Shown: positions 16,886-26,248 of the stretch, piece after piece
Numbering within the stretch: the stretch's first letter is position 1
Layout: each line of letters opens with the position of its first letter
DNA from: Achromobacter sp. MYb9
GTDB taxonomy: Bacteria > Pseudomonadota > Gammaproteobacteria > Burkholderiales > Burkholderiaceae_B
Direction of reading: 5' to 3'
Assembly (NCBI RefSeq): GCF_002975275.1
Contig: NZ_PCOQ01000015.1
Span: 86,679-150,678 of the forward strand
DNA length: 64,000 bases
Notes under the pieces: model-generated
Told to the model about the DNA's origin: nothing
The model's input: the letters and a program-made list of their open reading frames with translations, nothing else
Database searches by the model: none
Position numbers and translations under genes: made by a program

Positions 16886-18142
16886 CTAGTTCAACCAGGC
16901 CAGGGCCCAGCCGCCGGCGGCGGCTGCCAGCACGACCCAGACGGGCGACCAGCGCGCATAGACCAGCAACGCGAATAGCGACAGCGCCAGCGCAAAATCG
17001 GCCTTGGTCAGGATTGAGGTGGTCCAGACGGGGTCATAGAGCGCGGCCAGCAGTATGCCGACCACGGCGGCGTTCACGCCTGCTGCCATGTTGCGCACGC
17101 CGGGCCGCCGCCGCAGGGTCTCCCAGAATGGCAATGCCCCGGCAACCAGCAATGCGCCGGGCAGGAAGACAATCGCCAGGAACGCCAACCCGCCGGCCCA
17201 GCCCGCCAACGGGCCTGCGGACGAGGCGCCCAGGAAGGCGGCGAACGCAAACACCGGCCCTGGCATCGCCTGCGCCGCGCCGTAGCCGGCCAGGAAATCG
17301 GCGTCGGACACCATGCCCCCTGATACCGCGGTGGCCTCCAGCAAAGGCAGCACCACGTGGCCGCCGCCGAATACCAGCGCACCGGCCCGATAAAAGCCCG
17401 CGACCTGCGCCGCCAGCGGGGAATCGGACAGCGCCGCCCACGCGGGCAGGCCCGCCAGCAGCGCGACAAACAGCGCAATCGCGATGTAGCCCGCGCGGCG
17501 CGAAGCGCCTTGTGCGCGGTTGGCCAGGAGGGGCCGGGGCGGCACCTGCAACGCGGCAGCGCCCACGACGATACCGAGCAAGACCGCGCCAAGCTGTCCC
17601 CACGCGGTCGGCAGCGCGGCCGTGATCAGCGCCGCTGCCACCGCCAATGCCGCCCGCGGGCGGTCCGGACATAGTGTCCGGCCCATGCCCCAGACGGCCT
17701 GGGCGATGATCGCCACCGCCGCCACTTTCAATCCGTGTATGGCGCCGGACTGCGACAGCCAGCCAAAATGCGCCAGCCCCAATGCAAAGCCGATCAGCGC
17801 CAGCGCGGTCGGCAAGGTGAAGGCCAGCCACGCGGCCGCCATGCCCGGCCAGCCCGCGCGTCGTAGCCCGATCGCCATGCCCACCTGGCTGCTTGCCGGG
17901 CCGGGCAGGAACTGGCACAGCGCCACCAGGTCGGAATAGGCGTAGTCATCTAGCCAGCGGCGTTTATCGACGAATTCCGTGCGGAAATAAGCCAGATGGG
18001 CGACCGGTCCGCCAAACGAAGTCAACCCCAGCCGCAGGAACACAAGGAATACTTCCAAACAGGAACCCCGGCCACTGTCCACGCGTTCGTGCGTGGCGGG
18101 CCGGCTGGCGACGTGCTCGTCGTGGGGAGGCGGGTGCGGCAT
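16886..18142 (-). CDS. chrA: chromate transporter ChrA (long, two-domain)
   Basis: 418 residues from the ATG at 18142; a start at 18196 would add 18 residues and neither site has a clear Shine-Dalgarno. Two CHR repeats: the first with RLGLTSFGGPVAHLAYFR and FLPGPASSQVGMAIGL, the second with GALVFGGGHVVLPLLE and AQAMPGPVFAFAAFLG. These are the signature motifs of the CHR family. Long-chain family members export chromate using proton motive force. No chrB regulator is adjacent. It is divergent from the sensor kinase gene. Confidence 0.9.
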   Translation of the reverse strand: MPHPPPHDEHVASRPATHERVDSGRGSCLEVFLVFLRLGLTSFGGPVAHLAYFRTEFVDKRRWLDDYAYSDLVALCQFLPGPASSQVGMAIGLRRAGWPGMAAAWLAFTLPTALALIGFALGLAHFGWLSQSGAIHGLKVAAVAIIAQAVWGMGRTLCPDRPRAALAVAAALITAALPTAWGQLGAVLLGIVVGAAALQVPPRPLLANRAQGASRRAGYIAIALFVALLAGLPAWAALSDSPLAAQVAGFYRAGALVFGGGHVVLPLLEATAVSGGMVSDADFLAGYGAAQAMPGPVFAFAAFLGASSAGPLAGWAGGLAFLAIVFLPGALLVAGALPFWETLRRRPGVRNMAAGVNAAVVGILLAALYDPVWTTSILTKADFALALSLFALLVYARWSPVWVVLAAAAGGWALAWLN

Positions 18143-18292
18143 CTTGCTGAAGCGATCAATGGCAGGCGGGGCGCCGAATGTTCGCCCCTTCTCCATGCTT
18201 ATAGCCGGGGCGCACGGCAGTTTCAATCGGGTCTGACGGCCCTGCCGCCGCGATGGGCCCGTGCGCGGCGGGCGCGCACTGCACGAATCTTC

Positions 18293-18319
18293 ACAATTGA
18301 CACACAATTCCAGAGAATT
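18293..18319 (+). promoter_or_regulatory. three phased AATT direct repeats upstream of the sensor kinase
   Basis: ACAATT at 18293 and 18304 (11-bp spacing) is followed by AGAATT at 18314; the AATT cores are at 18295, 18306 and 18316. Helically phased direct repeats of this kind are typical binding sites of OmpR/PhoB-type response regulators. A dyad CCAGA-N4-TCTGG (18310-18323) overlaps the third copy. The kinase starts at 18441. Confidence 0.5.
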
Positions 18320-18440
18320 CTGGCGCGTGCGCGCCACTAGCATGCGCGATTAGCTCGCCGTCGCCGCATGATTTCGCCGCCCTTCCCAACATCCGCTTCG
18401 CGCCGCAGCCGGGCTTGCCGAGCCGCAGGAAAGGCCTCTG

Positions 18441-19763
18441 ATGCTTAAATTCGCGATGCGCATCGTCATCATCGCCACGATCGGCTATGCCGTGGCGACG
18501 CAACTGGTCAACCTCAGCTTCGGCTATTTGCTGGATTCGTTTAGCGCCGACCTGTCGTACCGCGCGGTGCGCGGGCAGATTTACGCGCTGCACAAAGACC
18601 TGGACGCCATCGCGCCGGAGGCCCGCGCCAGCTATATCCTGGAAGAACTGCTGCCCCACTACGGCCTTGTCCTGACCCTGCTGCCCGACAGCAAGGTGCA
18701 CCCCACGCCGGCAGAGCAGCAACAGCTGGACCGTACCGGCCTGATCATGCGCGACGACTACAACACGTACCTGACCCGCCTGCCGGGCGAGCCCGTGCAG
18801 TGGCTGGACGTGCGGCTGCCGCTGGAACCCGCGATGGAGCGCTGGATCACCTGGTCCGCATGGGCGGCGCTGAGCATGGTGCTGGGGATCGTCCTGCTGC
18901 TGGGTTGGGCCCTGCCGATCTGGCGCGACCTGGACGCCTTGCGCAAGGCGACGCTGCGGATGGGCCATGGCGACATGAGCGTGCGCGTGCGGCTGTCCCG
19001 CATTTCGGGTATCCGCCATGTGGGCGAGAGCTTCAACCACATGGCCGAACGCATCGCGGTGCTGATCGATAACCAGCGCAGCCTTACCAACGCCGTGTCG
19101 CACGAACTGCGCACCCCGCTTGCCCGCCTGTCATTTGAAGTGGATATGCTGGGCCATGACCGCTACCTGCCGCGCCGCCGGCAGATCCTGCAAGACATGC
19201 GCACCGACATCCTGGAGTTGGAAGCGATGGTTGCCGAATTGCTGGTCTACGCGCGGCTGGAACGGCCCGCCGACGACACCGTGAAACAAGAGACCGTGGA
19301 CGTGTGCGACTGGCTGGGCGAAGCGTTGGCGCAGGTGGCGCACCAGGCCGACGCCCGAGGCATCCAGTGCCGGGTGCGCGACGGCCATCCCGCCCACGTC
19401 GAATTGCACCCGCGCTACATGAGCCGCGCATTGCTGAACCTGGTGCAGAACGCGGTCCGCTACGCCAGCCAGCGCGTCGACATCGAGCTGAAGGAAATCC
19501 CCGGCGATGGCTACGAACTTCTGGTGGACGACGACGGCGGCGGCATCGCCGAAGCAGACCGTGAACGCGTGTTCGAGCCCTTCATCCGGCTGGACGAAAG
19601 CCGCGACCGCGGCACGGGCGGCGCGGGCCTGGGACTGGCCATCGTCAAGCGGGTGGCAGCGAACCACGGCGGCACGATCGAGATCCAGAGCAGCCCGCTA
19701 GGCGGCGCGCGGTTCGTGTTGCGCTGGCCTGGCTTGGGCGGCGGAACGTCACATGGCCTATAA
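18441..19763 (+). CDS. orphan sensor histidine kinase (RstB-like)
   Basis: 440 residues. TM1 about 8-30, periplasmic domain about 31-130, TM2 about 138-162 (WAALSMVLGIVLLLGW), HAMP about 163-215. The HisKA box NAVSHELRTPLARL has the phospho-accepting His. ATPase boxes follow: NLVQNAVRYAS (N), DDDGGGI (G1) and GTGGAGLGLAIV (G2). All catalytic motifs are intact. The architecture resembles RstB/EnvZ-group kinases. No response regulator lies on either side (chrA upstream, an AhpD-like gene downstream), so the partner must be encoded elsewhere. Confidence 0.9.
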   Translation: MLKFAMRIVIIATIGYAVATQLVNLSFGYLLDSFSADLSYRAVRGQIYALHKDLDAIAPEARASYILEELLPHYGLVLTLLPDSKVHPTPAEQQQLDRTGLIMRDDYNTYLTRLPGEPVQWLDVRLPLEPAMERWITWSAWAALSMVLGIVLLLGWALPIWRDLDALRKATLRMGHGDMSVRVRLSRISGIRHVGESFNHMAERIAVLIDNQRSLTNAVSHELRTPLARLSFEVDMLGHDRYLPRRRQILQDMRTDILELEAMVAELLVYARLERPADDTVKQETVDVCDWLGEALAQVAHQADARGIQCRVRDGHPAHVELHPRYMSRALLNLVQNAVRYASQRVDIELKEIPGDGYELLVDDDGGGIAEADRERVFEPFIRLDESRDRGTGGAGLGLAIVKRVAANHGGTIEIQSSPLGGARFVLRWPGLGGGTSHGL

Positions 19764-19861
19764 CAAAACACGCTTTATGGCACTTTTTGCCTGGTCCAAT
19801 TCGACGCATGATTCGAACTCGCAACCTCAATTCGAAAACAGCGCTTCAGAAAGGTAGGCAA

Positions 19862-20341
19862 ATGAGCCAACGATTGAATTACTTCCAGGGGTCGGCGGAG
19901 CTGTCCAAGAAATACATGGACTTCAGCGCGGCGATGAAAAAGGTGCCAATCATTGAAGAATTCGGCGACCTGATCGATATCCGCGCATCGCAGATCAATG
20001 GCTGCGGCTTCTGCCTGGACATGCACGTCAAGCAAGCCAAGTTGCACGGCGAACGTGAATTGCGCCTGCACCACATCGCGGTCTGGCGCGAATCTCCGCT
20101 TTTCTCGGCTCGCGAACGGGCCGCGCTGGCGTGGACGGAAGCACTGACCACGTTGCCCGCGCATGGCGTGCCCAATGATGTCTACGAGCAGGCGCGTGAG
20201 CAGTTCACCGAAGCCGAGATATCCGACCTGACATTCCGCGTGGTCGCCATCAACGGCTGGAACCGCCTGAACGTGGCCTTCCGAACCGTGCCGGGCTCGG
20301 CGGATGCCGCCTTCGGCCTGGACAAGGCCGGATTGAACTAA
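19862..20341 (+). CDS. carboxymuconolactone decarboxylase / AhpD-like protein
   Basis: 159 residues, ATG behind AAGGTAGG. The AhpD-core motif is complete: ASQINGCGFCLDMHVKQA has the CxxC pair and the downstream His, as in alkylhydroperoxidase D. It continues with the WRESPLFSARERAALAWTEA helix typical of the CMD family. Predicted thiol peroxidase or redox-partner activity in the cytosol, as an oligomer of helical subunits. Followed immediately by the convergent MocR gene. Confidence 0.92.
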   Translation: MSQRLNYFQGSAELSKKYMDFSAAMKKVPIIEEFGDLIDIRASQINGCGFCLDMHVKQAKLHGERELRLHHIAVWRESPLFSARERAALAWTEALTTLPAHGVPNDVYEQAREQFTEAEISDLTFRVVAINGWNRLNVAFRTVPGSADAAFGLDKAGLN

Positions 20342-20344
20342 GGC

Positions 20345-21772
20345 CTACATCAACGCCTTGATCCGCAGGCCCAGCGCATGGGCTTGCGTTTCCGAGGCGA
20401 TGTTCGTGAAGCCGAGCAACAGGCCCTCGTGGGGATTCGGCAGCGAGGACCAGCGCGACAGCGCGTGCGCATACATGCCCTGCTCCCGCATCCGCGCCGC
20501 CAGCGGCTGATCCCATTGCCGCCCGTCCATACGCGCCACCAGGTGCATGCCGCCGGGCTGCGGATCGATACGCATGCCCGGCCCGAGCGCGGCGGCCAGG
20601 CCAGCGGCCGTGGCGTTGCGCCGTTCGCCGTACAAGCGCCGCATGCGCTGGATGTGCCGGCCGAAGTGGCCTTCGGTCATGAAGGCCGTGAGAATGGACT
20701 GGGTCAAGCCCGGCGCGGTGCCCGACAGCAGCCGGCAGATCCGGTCGAAACGCGCCACCTGCGCCGCCGGCACCACCAGGTACGCCAGCCGCATTCCCGG
20801 AAACAGCACCTTGCTGAACGAGCCGGCATACAGCACGCGCCCTTGCGCATCCAGGCTTTTCAATGCGGGCAAGGGCCGGCTGGCATAGCGGTATTCGCCG
20901 TCATAATCGTCTTCGACGATCCAGGCTTGCTGCCGTTCGGCCCATTCCAACAAGGCTTGCCGGCGTGGCAGCGACAAGGACATCGACAGCGGGCTTTGAT
21001 GCGCCGGCGTCACCACGGCCGCCTTCGCGTCGGCGCACCGCGCAATTCCCTCGGCCACCATCATGCCGTCCTGATCCACCGGCACGGGCGCCGCCTGCAT
21101 GCGGGCCTGCGCCAGCAAGGCGCGCGTGGGCGGGTAACCCGGGTCTTCCACCCACACGCGGTCGCCCGGGGCAAGCAGCGCCTGCATGACCAACTGCATC
21201 GAATGGTTGTAGCCCGAGGTGATGAACACCTCGGATGGCTGACAGTGGATACCGCGCGCCACTTGCAAATAGGCAGCGACGGCGGTCCGCAATCCCATCA
21301 ACCCGTTGGACGGCGGATAGGACAGGTCTGGCGCCTGCAGGCCGCGCAACTGCCGGGCGCCCAGCCGCGCCCACAGCTTGCGGGGAAATTCGTCCAGGGC
21401 AGGAACTCCCATCTGGAACGGCAGGATGACCGCCGGGCGATGCCAGCCGTGCCCGTCGTCAGGCGTTTCCGGCACTGGCAAGACCGCGGCCGGTGGCGCT
21501 TGCGGCTGCAGGTCGGGCGCGACGATCGTGCCCGCCTGCCCACGCGCCTGGATGTAGCCTTCGGCGACCAACAACGAATACGCCACTTCGACCGTGCCAC
21601 GCGCCACGCCCATTTCCTTGGCCAATGCGCGGGCGGAAGGAACGCGATCACCCGGCGCCAGCGTGCCTTGCGCGATCGCGCCGCGAAACCGGTCGTAGAT
21701 CTGGCGATAGAGCGGATTCCCGTTGTCGGGGGCCAGCGGCGGCATCCCGTCCTTCGGGCGTTGGTCAGTCAT
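20345..21772 (-). CDS. MocR-family (PdxR-like) GntR/aminotransferase regulator
   Basis: 475 residues from the ATG at 21772 (four codons further upstream only a TTG is available). The GntR winged helix (about 20-85) has PLYRQIYDRFRGAI, then GDRVPSARALAKEMGVARGTVEVAY. The fold-type I aminotransferase domain (about 115-470) binds PLP through the Lys in YAGSFSKVLFPGMRLAY; NHSMQL, WVEDPGYP and VEDDYDGEYR are other landmarks. MocR proteins usually control a divergent gene in response to PLP or amines. Here the divergent genes are the GNAT and azoreductase pair. Confidence 0.92.
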   Translation of the reverse strand: MTDQRPKDGMPPLAPDNGNPLYRQIYDRFRGAIAQGTLAPGDRVPSARALAKEMGVARGTVEVAYSLLVAEGYIQARGQAGTIVAPDLQPQAPPAAVLPVPETPDDGHGWHRPAVILPFQMGVPALDEFPRKLWARLGARQLRGLQAPDLSYPPSNGLMGLRTAVAAYLQVARGIHCQPSEVFITSGYNHSMQLVMQALLAPGDRVWVEDPGYPPTRALLAQARMQAAPVPVDQDGMMVAEGIARCADAKAAVVTPAHQSPLSMSLSLPRRQALLEWAERQQAWIVEDDYDGEYRYASRPLPALKSLDAQGRVLYAGSFSKVLFPGMRLAYLVVPAAQVARFDRICRLLSGTAPGLTQSILTAFMTEGHFGRHIQRMRRLYGERRNATAAGLAAALGPGMRIDPQPGGMHLVARMDGRQWDQPLAARMREQGMYAHALSRWSSLPNPHEGLLLGFTNIASETQAHALGLRIKALM

Positions 21773-21856
21773 GGCATAGTCCAAAGTTCAATTTATGGCC
21801 CTTTAAATTATGTCATGGTCTTTCTACGATGACGTCTCGTCCTCCTTGAATCACTC

Positions 21857-22315
21857 ATGAATGCCTCTATGACCGACTTCGTCTTAAAACCTATCGACAC
21901 CGATGACGAATTGCGCGCCTGCTTGCCGCTGATGCGCGAACTGCGGCCGCATCTTTCCGGCGCGGACGACTTCGTTGCGCGCATCACCCGCATGCGCGCC
22001 GACCGTTACCGGCTGCTGGCCGCCGTCGACGCCGGTCAGGTCGTGGCGTTGGCCGGCTACCGCTATCAGGAAAACCTGATCTACGGCCGCTTCATGTATG
22101 TAGACGACCTTGTCGTGGACAGCACGCGGCGCGGGGGCCGTTGGGGCGCCCGCTTGCTCCAGGCGCTGGACGGGATGGCCCGCGATGCGGGTTGTGCCAG
22201 GTTCGTTCTGGATACGGGCTTGTCCAATGCGTTGGCCCAGCGCTTCTACTTCCGTCAAGGCCTGTTGACCAGCGCCATCCGTTTCAGCAAGTCTTTGGAC
22301 GCCTCCGCCGCATGA
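21857..22315 (+). CDS. GNAT-family N-acetyltransferase
   Basis: 152 residues. The central strand and turn MYVDDLVVDSTRRGGRWGARLLQALDGMA is acetyl-CoA motif A, with the pyrophosphate loop around RRGGRWGARL. A further family segment is CARFVLDTGLSNALAQRFYFRQG. The gene is divergent from MocR and its stop overlaps the start of the azoreductase gene (ATGA), so they are translationally coupled. Acceptor substrate unknown. Confidence 0.9.
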   Translation: MNASMTDFVLKPIDTDDELRACLPLMRELRPHLSGADDFVARITRMRADRYRLLAAVDAGQVVALAGYRYQENLIYGRFMYVDDLVVDSTRRGGRWGARLLQALDGMARDAGCARFVLDTGLSNALAQRFYFRQGLLTSAIRFSKSLDASAA

Positions 22316-22956
22316 GCATTCTTCACATCACCTGCAGCCCGCGCGGCCGCGAATCCGAAAGCCACCGCCTATCGCAACGCATCCTGGACCGCTTGATCGC
22401 GGCCGCGGGCCCCCAGGCGCCCCGGATCGTTGAAATTGACGCCACCGCCCTGCCCCATGTGGATCACGACTACGCCGCGGCGTTGAGCGCGCCCGCGGAC
22501 CCGGCGGACGCGACACTGGGACGCGGCGCGCTGCGGCAGTCGGCGCAATTGATCCAGGCATTGCAAGACGCCACGCATATCGTCATTGCCACGCCGATGC
22601 ACAACTTCACGGTGCCGTCGTCCTTGAAGGTGTGGATCGACCATGTCGTGCGCGTGCGCAGCACCTTCCGCATTACCGCCGAAGGCAAGATCGGCAACCT
22701 GCCGGACCGGCCCGTGTACGTCGCCATCTCGTCAGGCGGCGAATTCTCGGGCGGGGCCGCGCGCCAGCCCGACTTCCTGACGCCTTATCTCAAGCATGTG
22801 CTGGGCACGATCGGCCTGCGGACCGTGACGTTCTTTTCCGTGGAGGGCACGGCGCGCGGCCCAGATGCGCTGCAAGCGGCCCGCCGCCGCGCCGACGCCG
22901 ACATCGCCGCGCATCCGGCACTGGCGGGCGGATCGCCCGCGTCTGGTGATTCCTGA
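22312..22956 (+). CDS. azoR: FMN-dependent NADH:quinone oxidoreductase / azoreductase
   Basis: 214 residues from the ATG that overlaps the preceding stop. Flavodoxin-like fold: CSPRGRESESHRLSQRILD is the phosphate-binding loop, PMHNFTVPSSLKVWIDHVVR is the highly conserved AzoR active-site segment, and ISSGGEFSG follows. Length matches AzoR (about 200). Functions as an FMN two-electron quinone or azo reductase dimer. Coupled to the GNAT gene and probably under MocR control, suggesting a detoxification unit. Confidence 0.92.
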   Translation: MSILHITCSPRGRESESHRLSQRILDRLIAAAGPQAPRIVEIDATALPHVDHDYAAALSAPADPADATLGRGALRQSAQLIQALQDATHIVIATPMHNFTVPSSLKVWIDHVVRVRSTFRITAEGKIGNLPDRPVYVAISSGGEFSGGAARQPDFLTPYLKHVLGTIGLRTVTFFSVEGTARGPDALQAARRRADADIAAHPALAGGSPASGDS

Positions 22957-22998
22957 TCCTTGCTGGCTTACCGGACACTTCAGGCACATCCGGCCCGA

Positions 22999-23018
22999 CG
23001 GCGGAAACTAATCCGCCG
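22999..23018 (+). terminator. possible terminator after the azoreductase gene
   Basis: CGGCGGA-AACTAA-TCCGCCG forms a perfect 7-bp stem 43 bp after the azoR stop. The T-run after it is poor (CCGGCCATCCTATTT), so termination is uncertain. Confidence 0.35.
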
Positions 23019-23148
23019 CCGGCCATCCTATTTAAGCGTGTCGCATTGACACCATGAAAACCGGCGCACTACGCTAGGCCGCAAAAGCCCGCGCGATCAG
23101 GCGGGCGGCGTATTCCCCCCAACCCGCATCAATAGGCCGGAGACGCAT

Positions 23149-23565
23149 GTGATGACCCTGTACCGGGCAGCGCTTTCCGCATTCATATTTTGCGCCGCGT
23201 TCAGCGCCTTTCCGTCCCCTGCCCATGCCGCGTGCAGCGACAAAAAAATACTGTCGATGTCGGACGAAGGAAAATCGGTGAAGTCCATTGCGAAGGCATG
23301 CAACATGCCGGCCGCGAAAGTGCGGGCGGTGGTCGACAGCGACGACGGCGACGAGGCCGCGGCGGCGTCTTCCCAGGCCCCTGCCACGACAGTGAAAAAG
23401 CTGCCGTCGGGCGCGGGGGTCGCCACGTGCGATTGCCAGGGCACCGTGCCGTATGGCGACAAGGCGCCCGAACTCCGGTGCCAAAGCGGCGTGTCCATCG
23501 CGACGCCCTGCGCCGGCTACTGCCCGCCGCGCGGCGTCGCGCCCTGGCGGCGCGTGTGCAGCTGA
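23149..23565 (+). CDS. secreted cysteine-containing protein of unknown function
   Basis: 138 residues with CGGAGACG upstream; MMT allows initiation at either Met. A signal peptide is cleaved after SPAHA (about residue 27). The mature protein starts with a short Cys-flanked helix (ACSDKKILSMSDEGKSVKSI...AC), then a Ser/Ala linker and a C-terminal part with six more cysteines, including CDCQGTVPYG and CAGYCPP. Eight mature cysteines suggest disulphide bonds in the periplasm. No known family recognised. Confidence 0.65.
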   Translation: MMTLYRAALSAFIFCAAFSAFPSPAHAACSDKKILSMSDEGKSVKSIAKACNMPAAKVRAVVDSDDGDEAAAASSQAPATTVKKLPSGAGVATCDCQGTVPYGDKAPELRCQSGVSIATPCAGYCPPRGVAPWRRVCS

Positions 23566-23623
23566 TCGCCGCGGCGCTCGCCCGCCCGCCCGATTCACAC
23601 GATTATTCGCACTGATTTTGGCG

Positions 23624-24607
23624 TCAGAACACCAGGGTGGCGGTGCCCATGAACGTGCTGGTGCTGTCGAGCCGGTTCGTGCTGCTGATGGTGGGGACCC
23701 AGCGCAGGCTGAGGGACAGCGAGCGCTTGTCGGCCAGCTTCGTATCGTAAGTGACGATCGGGCCCAGCGCCCAGTCGCGGCCTTTGAAGCCGTTGAGCCG
23801 ATCCGCCGTGGGCCCCTTGTCGCTGCCCAACTGCTGAATGGTGCCCAGGACAAGCCCCGCGCTGACGCCATTGCTGAAGGTCTTGCGACCCATCACGTCC
23901 AGGCTGAACAGAGGCGCATTGCGATAGTCGGTGGCGTTGTTGTGTGTGTAGAACTGCACCCCCGCCACCGTGTCCAGCTGGAAGCCGGACTCTGGAAATA
24001 TCTTGGTATAGGCCACCTGGGGAATGAAGGTCCAGTTGTTCAAACTGGGGTTGGCCATGTCCCGGGCGTTGTACTTGCCGGTGGGCGCCCAGATGTTCAG
24101 GCTGACCGCCATGTGCGAGGTTTCTGAAAAATGGTAGCCGGCAATAATCGGCGAAAAGTACAGGTCGAACAGATTCGACGCGGTATCGCTTTGCCCGATC
24201 GTGCGGCCGCCCGGGCCGCTGAGCCTGGAATCCACTTTCGTCCAGACGTAGGGCAAGGTAAAGCTTGAGGCGAAGTTCCAGCGTCCCGGTCCGGTGTCCC
24301 AGGTTTTGAGCACGGTGGCCAGCGTGAACGCGACTTGCCCGTCCAGCCCCAGCGAGGTGCGCCCGCCCACCGGCACTTCGCGGCTGCCGCCGACCGTGCC
24401 GTCCAGATAGATCTGGGCGAAATTCACGGCCCAGATCGGTTCGGGCGAAACGATGCCCGCGTTCGGCTGCACATTGGTGCCCGTGATCTGGCGGCCCAAG
24501 GCGCCTTCCGTTGCCATGGACGCCGTCGGCGCGGTCAGCGCCGCCAACGTGATCCATGGCGCCATCGCATTGCGCAAGCGGGGCCGGCGCGCGCGGTTCG
24601 ACGTCAT
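23624..24607 (-). CDS. outer membrane transporter of the phenol MetA / SphA-like family
   Basis: 327 residues. A signal peptide ends near SMA. The mature chain is built of beta strands (FAQIYLDGTVGG, DLYFSPIIAGYHF, HMAVSLNIWAPTGKY) and ends FMGTATLVF with C-terminal Phe, as in the MetA-pathway phenol-degradation barrel family (PF13557-like). These are proposed channels for hydrophobic or aromatic compounds. The DUF1254/DUF1214 lipoprotein gene lies 22 bp upstream on the same strand, suggesting an operon. Confidence 0.8.
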   Translation of the reverse strand: MTSNRARRPRLRNAMAPWITLAALTAPTASMATEGALGRQITGTNVQPNAGIVSPEPIWAVNFAQIYLDGTVGGSREVPVGGRTSLGLDGQVAFTLATVLKTWDTGPGRWNFASSFTLPYVWTKVDSRLSGPGGRTIGQSDTASNLFDLYFSPIIAGYHFSETSHMAVSLNIWAPTGKYNARDMANPSLNNWTFIPQVAYTKIFPESGFQLDTVAGVQFYTHNNATDYRNAPLFSLDVMGRKTFSNGVSAGLVLGTIQQLGSDKGPTADRLNGFKGRDWALGPIVTYDTKLADKRSLSLSLRWVPTISSTNRLDSTSTFMGTATLVF

Positions 24608-24629
24608 TGCTTCCCCTTTTTCGTGTGCC

Positions 24630-26081
24630 TCAAGGCGCCAATTCGGCCTGGGGCAGCTTCCACGTACCGTTCAGAACCTGGGGCTTCGGGCCGTAAAACC
24701 GGGCCACGATGTTGAAGCGCCCTTCCGGCGCCGGCAACCAATTCGACTCTTTGTCCTTGCCCGGGCTTGCATGCTGCACGTAAAGCGTCAGCGACCCGTC
24801 CTTGCCCCGTTTCAGCCCTGGGGTGCGGTCGCCAATCGCGTAGCGCTGGATCGGGTTGTCGACCAGGTGGCGGCCCGGCAAGTCGTACATCGTCATGGAC
24901 CAGAAGAACTGGACCGGGGGCAACTGGCCTGGTTCAAAGCGAATCTGATAGGACTTGCCGCCCTCAAGCGGGCGTCCCTGCGCGTCTTCCTCATAGCCCA
25001 GGTAAACGGCCTCTTCGGACGAATTGCCGTAAATGCCCATGGCGGCGGCGACCGCCCGCTTCGTATAGTCGTTGCCCAACGCCGCGCGCGAACCGAACAG
25101 GCCGATGGACGAACGCGTCTGCTTTTCGGCCTGCAAGAGCGCCGCCTTGCCATCCGCCACACCCTGCTCGATCGCGGCGCGCGTGGTGACGTCGAGCCTG
25201 GCGGCGTCGAAGGGCTTGCCCGGCCCGATGCCGATCAGCGCGAAACGCCGCATCATCTCCTGCTCTGCCGCCGGCTGCGGTTGCGTGAACGCCAGCAACG
25301 CGTTCAGGTAGGCAATGAAGTCCACGGAGGTGGCTCGCTGTTCATCCCACGGCAGCCAATCCACATGGGCGGGCGCCGCGGCGGGCGGCGGATGCCGCAA
25401 GAACTCGCTTAGCGGACGCAATTGGTATTTGGCTTGCAGCGCCTTCACGTTCTTGACATCCGACGGCCCGTTCAGGCTAGTGCGCCCCAGGATACCGATG
25501 AAGTCCGTCTCGGACGAGAGCACCTTCGTGATGCCCTTCGGCTTACCGCCATCCCAACGCGGCCCGGCGATCAGGTAATTGCCCGCGCCGAAACCCGTGG
25601 CGCGCACGCCAGCGTACGCGAAGTTGTAGGTGTACAGATCCACCATCTGGAAGACGTTGTACCGGTCTTTCGGCGTGGCGGGCAGGCTCAACACCCAGGG
25701 TTCGGCGCGCAAGTCCAGCCAGGCCCACGAGTAAGGCGTGTCGTTGTTCGGCGTGACGATTTCGCGATTTTCCGGCGTGTACGGTTGCGAATAATGGCGA
25801 AACTTGCCGAAGCCGCCCACGTAGTTCTTGCTGCCGCGATCAATCGCCTGCCCGTACATCGTCTTGTAGTTGTAGAGCATGGGGTAGGCATAGAGGTATG
25901 CCTCCTTGGCGATGCTGCGCAACGACTCGTCGTGAATCGGCGCTGGCCGGGTGGCGCAGCCCGCCAAGAGCGCCAGCACCGACAAACCGCAAACGGCCAG
26001 CGTGCTACGAAGGGTTGCCACAGGATCAAACGGACGAGCGGTTCCTGCCCTGCTTGCTGCGATAGACCTCGTACTGCCCAT
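24630..26081 (-). CDS. DUF1254 + DUF1214 lipoprotein
   Basis: 483 residues from the ATG at 26081, chosen because GGAGAG lies 5 nt upstream; longer readings lack this. A signal with lipobox LALLAGC puts the lipidated Cys near residue 41. DUF1254 (about 50-210) has EAYLYAYPMLYNYKTMYGQ and VTPNNDTPYSWAWLDL. DUF1214 (C-terminal third) has SMTMYDLPGRHLVDNPIQRYAIGDRTPGL and SNWLPAPEGRF. This two-domain family is widespread and largely uncharacterised; the WLPAP segment is diagnostic. Likely co-transcribed with the outer membrane transporter. Confidence 0.88.
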   Translation of the reverse strand: MGSTRSIAASRAGTARPFDPVATLRSTLAVCGLSVLALLAGCATRPAPIHDESLRSIAKEAYLYAYPMLYNYKTMYGQAIDRGSKNYVGGFGKFRHYSQPYTPENREIVTPNNDTPYSWAWLDLRAEPWVLSLPATPKDRYNVFQMVDLYTYNFAYAGVRATGFGAGNYLIAGPRWDGGKPKGITKVLSSETDFIGILGRTSLNGPSDVKNVKALQAKYQLRPLSEFLRHPPPAAAPAHVDWLPWDEQRATSVDFIAYLNALLAFTQPQPAAEQEMMRRFALIGIGPGKPFDAARLDVTTRAAIEQGVADGKAALLQAEKQTRSSIGLFGSRAALGNDYTKRAVAAAMGIYGNSSEEAVYLGYEEDAQGRPLEGGKSYQIRFEPGQLPPVQFFWSMTMYDLPGRHLVDNPIQRYAIGDRTPGLKRGKDGSLTLYVQHASPGKDKESNWLPAPEGRFNIVARFYGPKPQVLNGTWKLPQAELAP

Positions 26082-26248
26082 GCTTGCTCTCCACGTAGGA
26101 ATCACAAAATGCAAAGACACGCTGTCGAGCCGAAGCCCCTGTTTTTGAATCAGCCGCAAGAGAAAGAGGCGTTACATCAGCTGCAATATTCGCACAGAGT
26201 CTTGCGTTCCCAAAGCAGGACGCAAGCACAAGGGTCCCGTCCCCGCCC

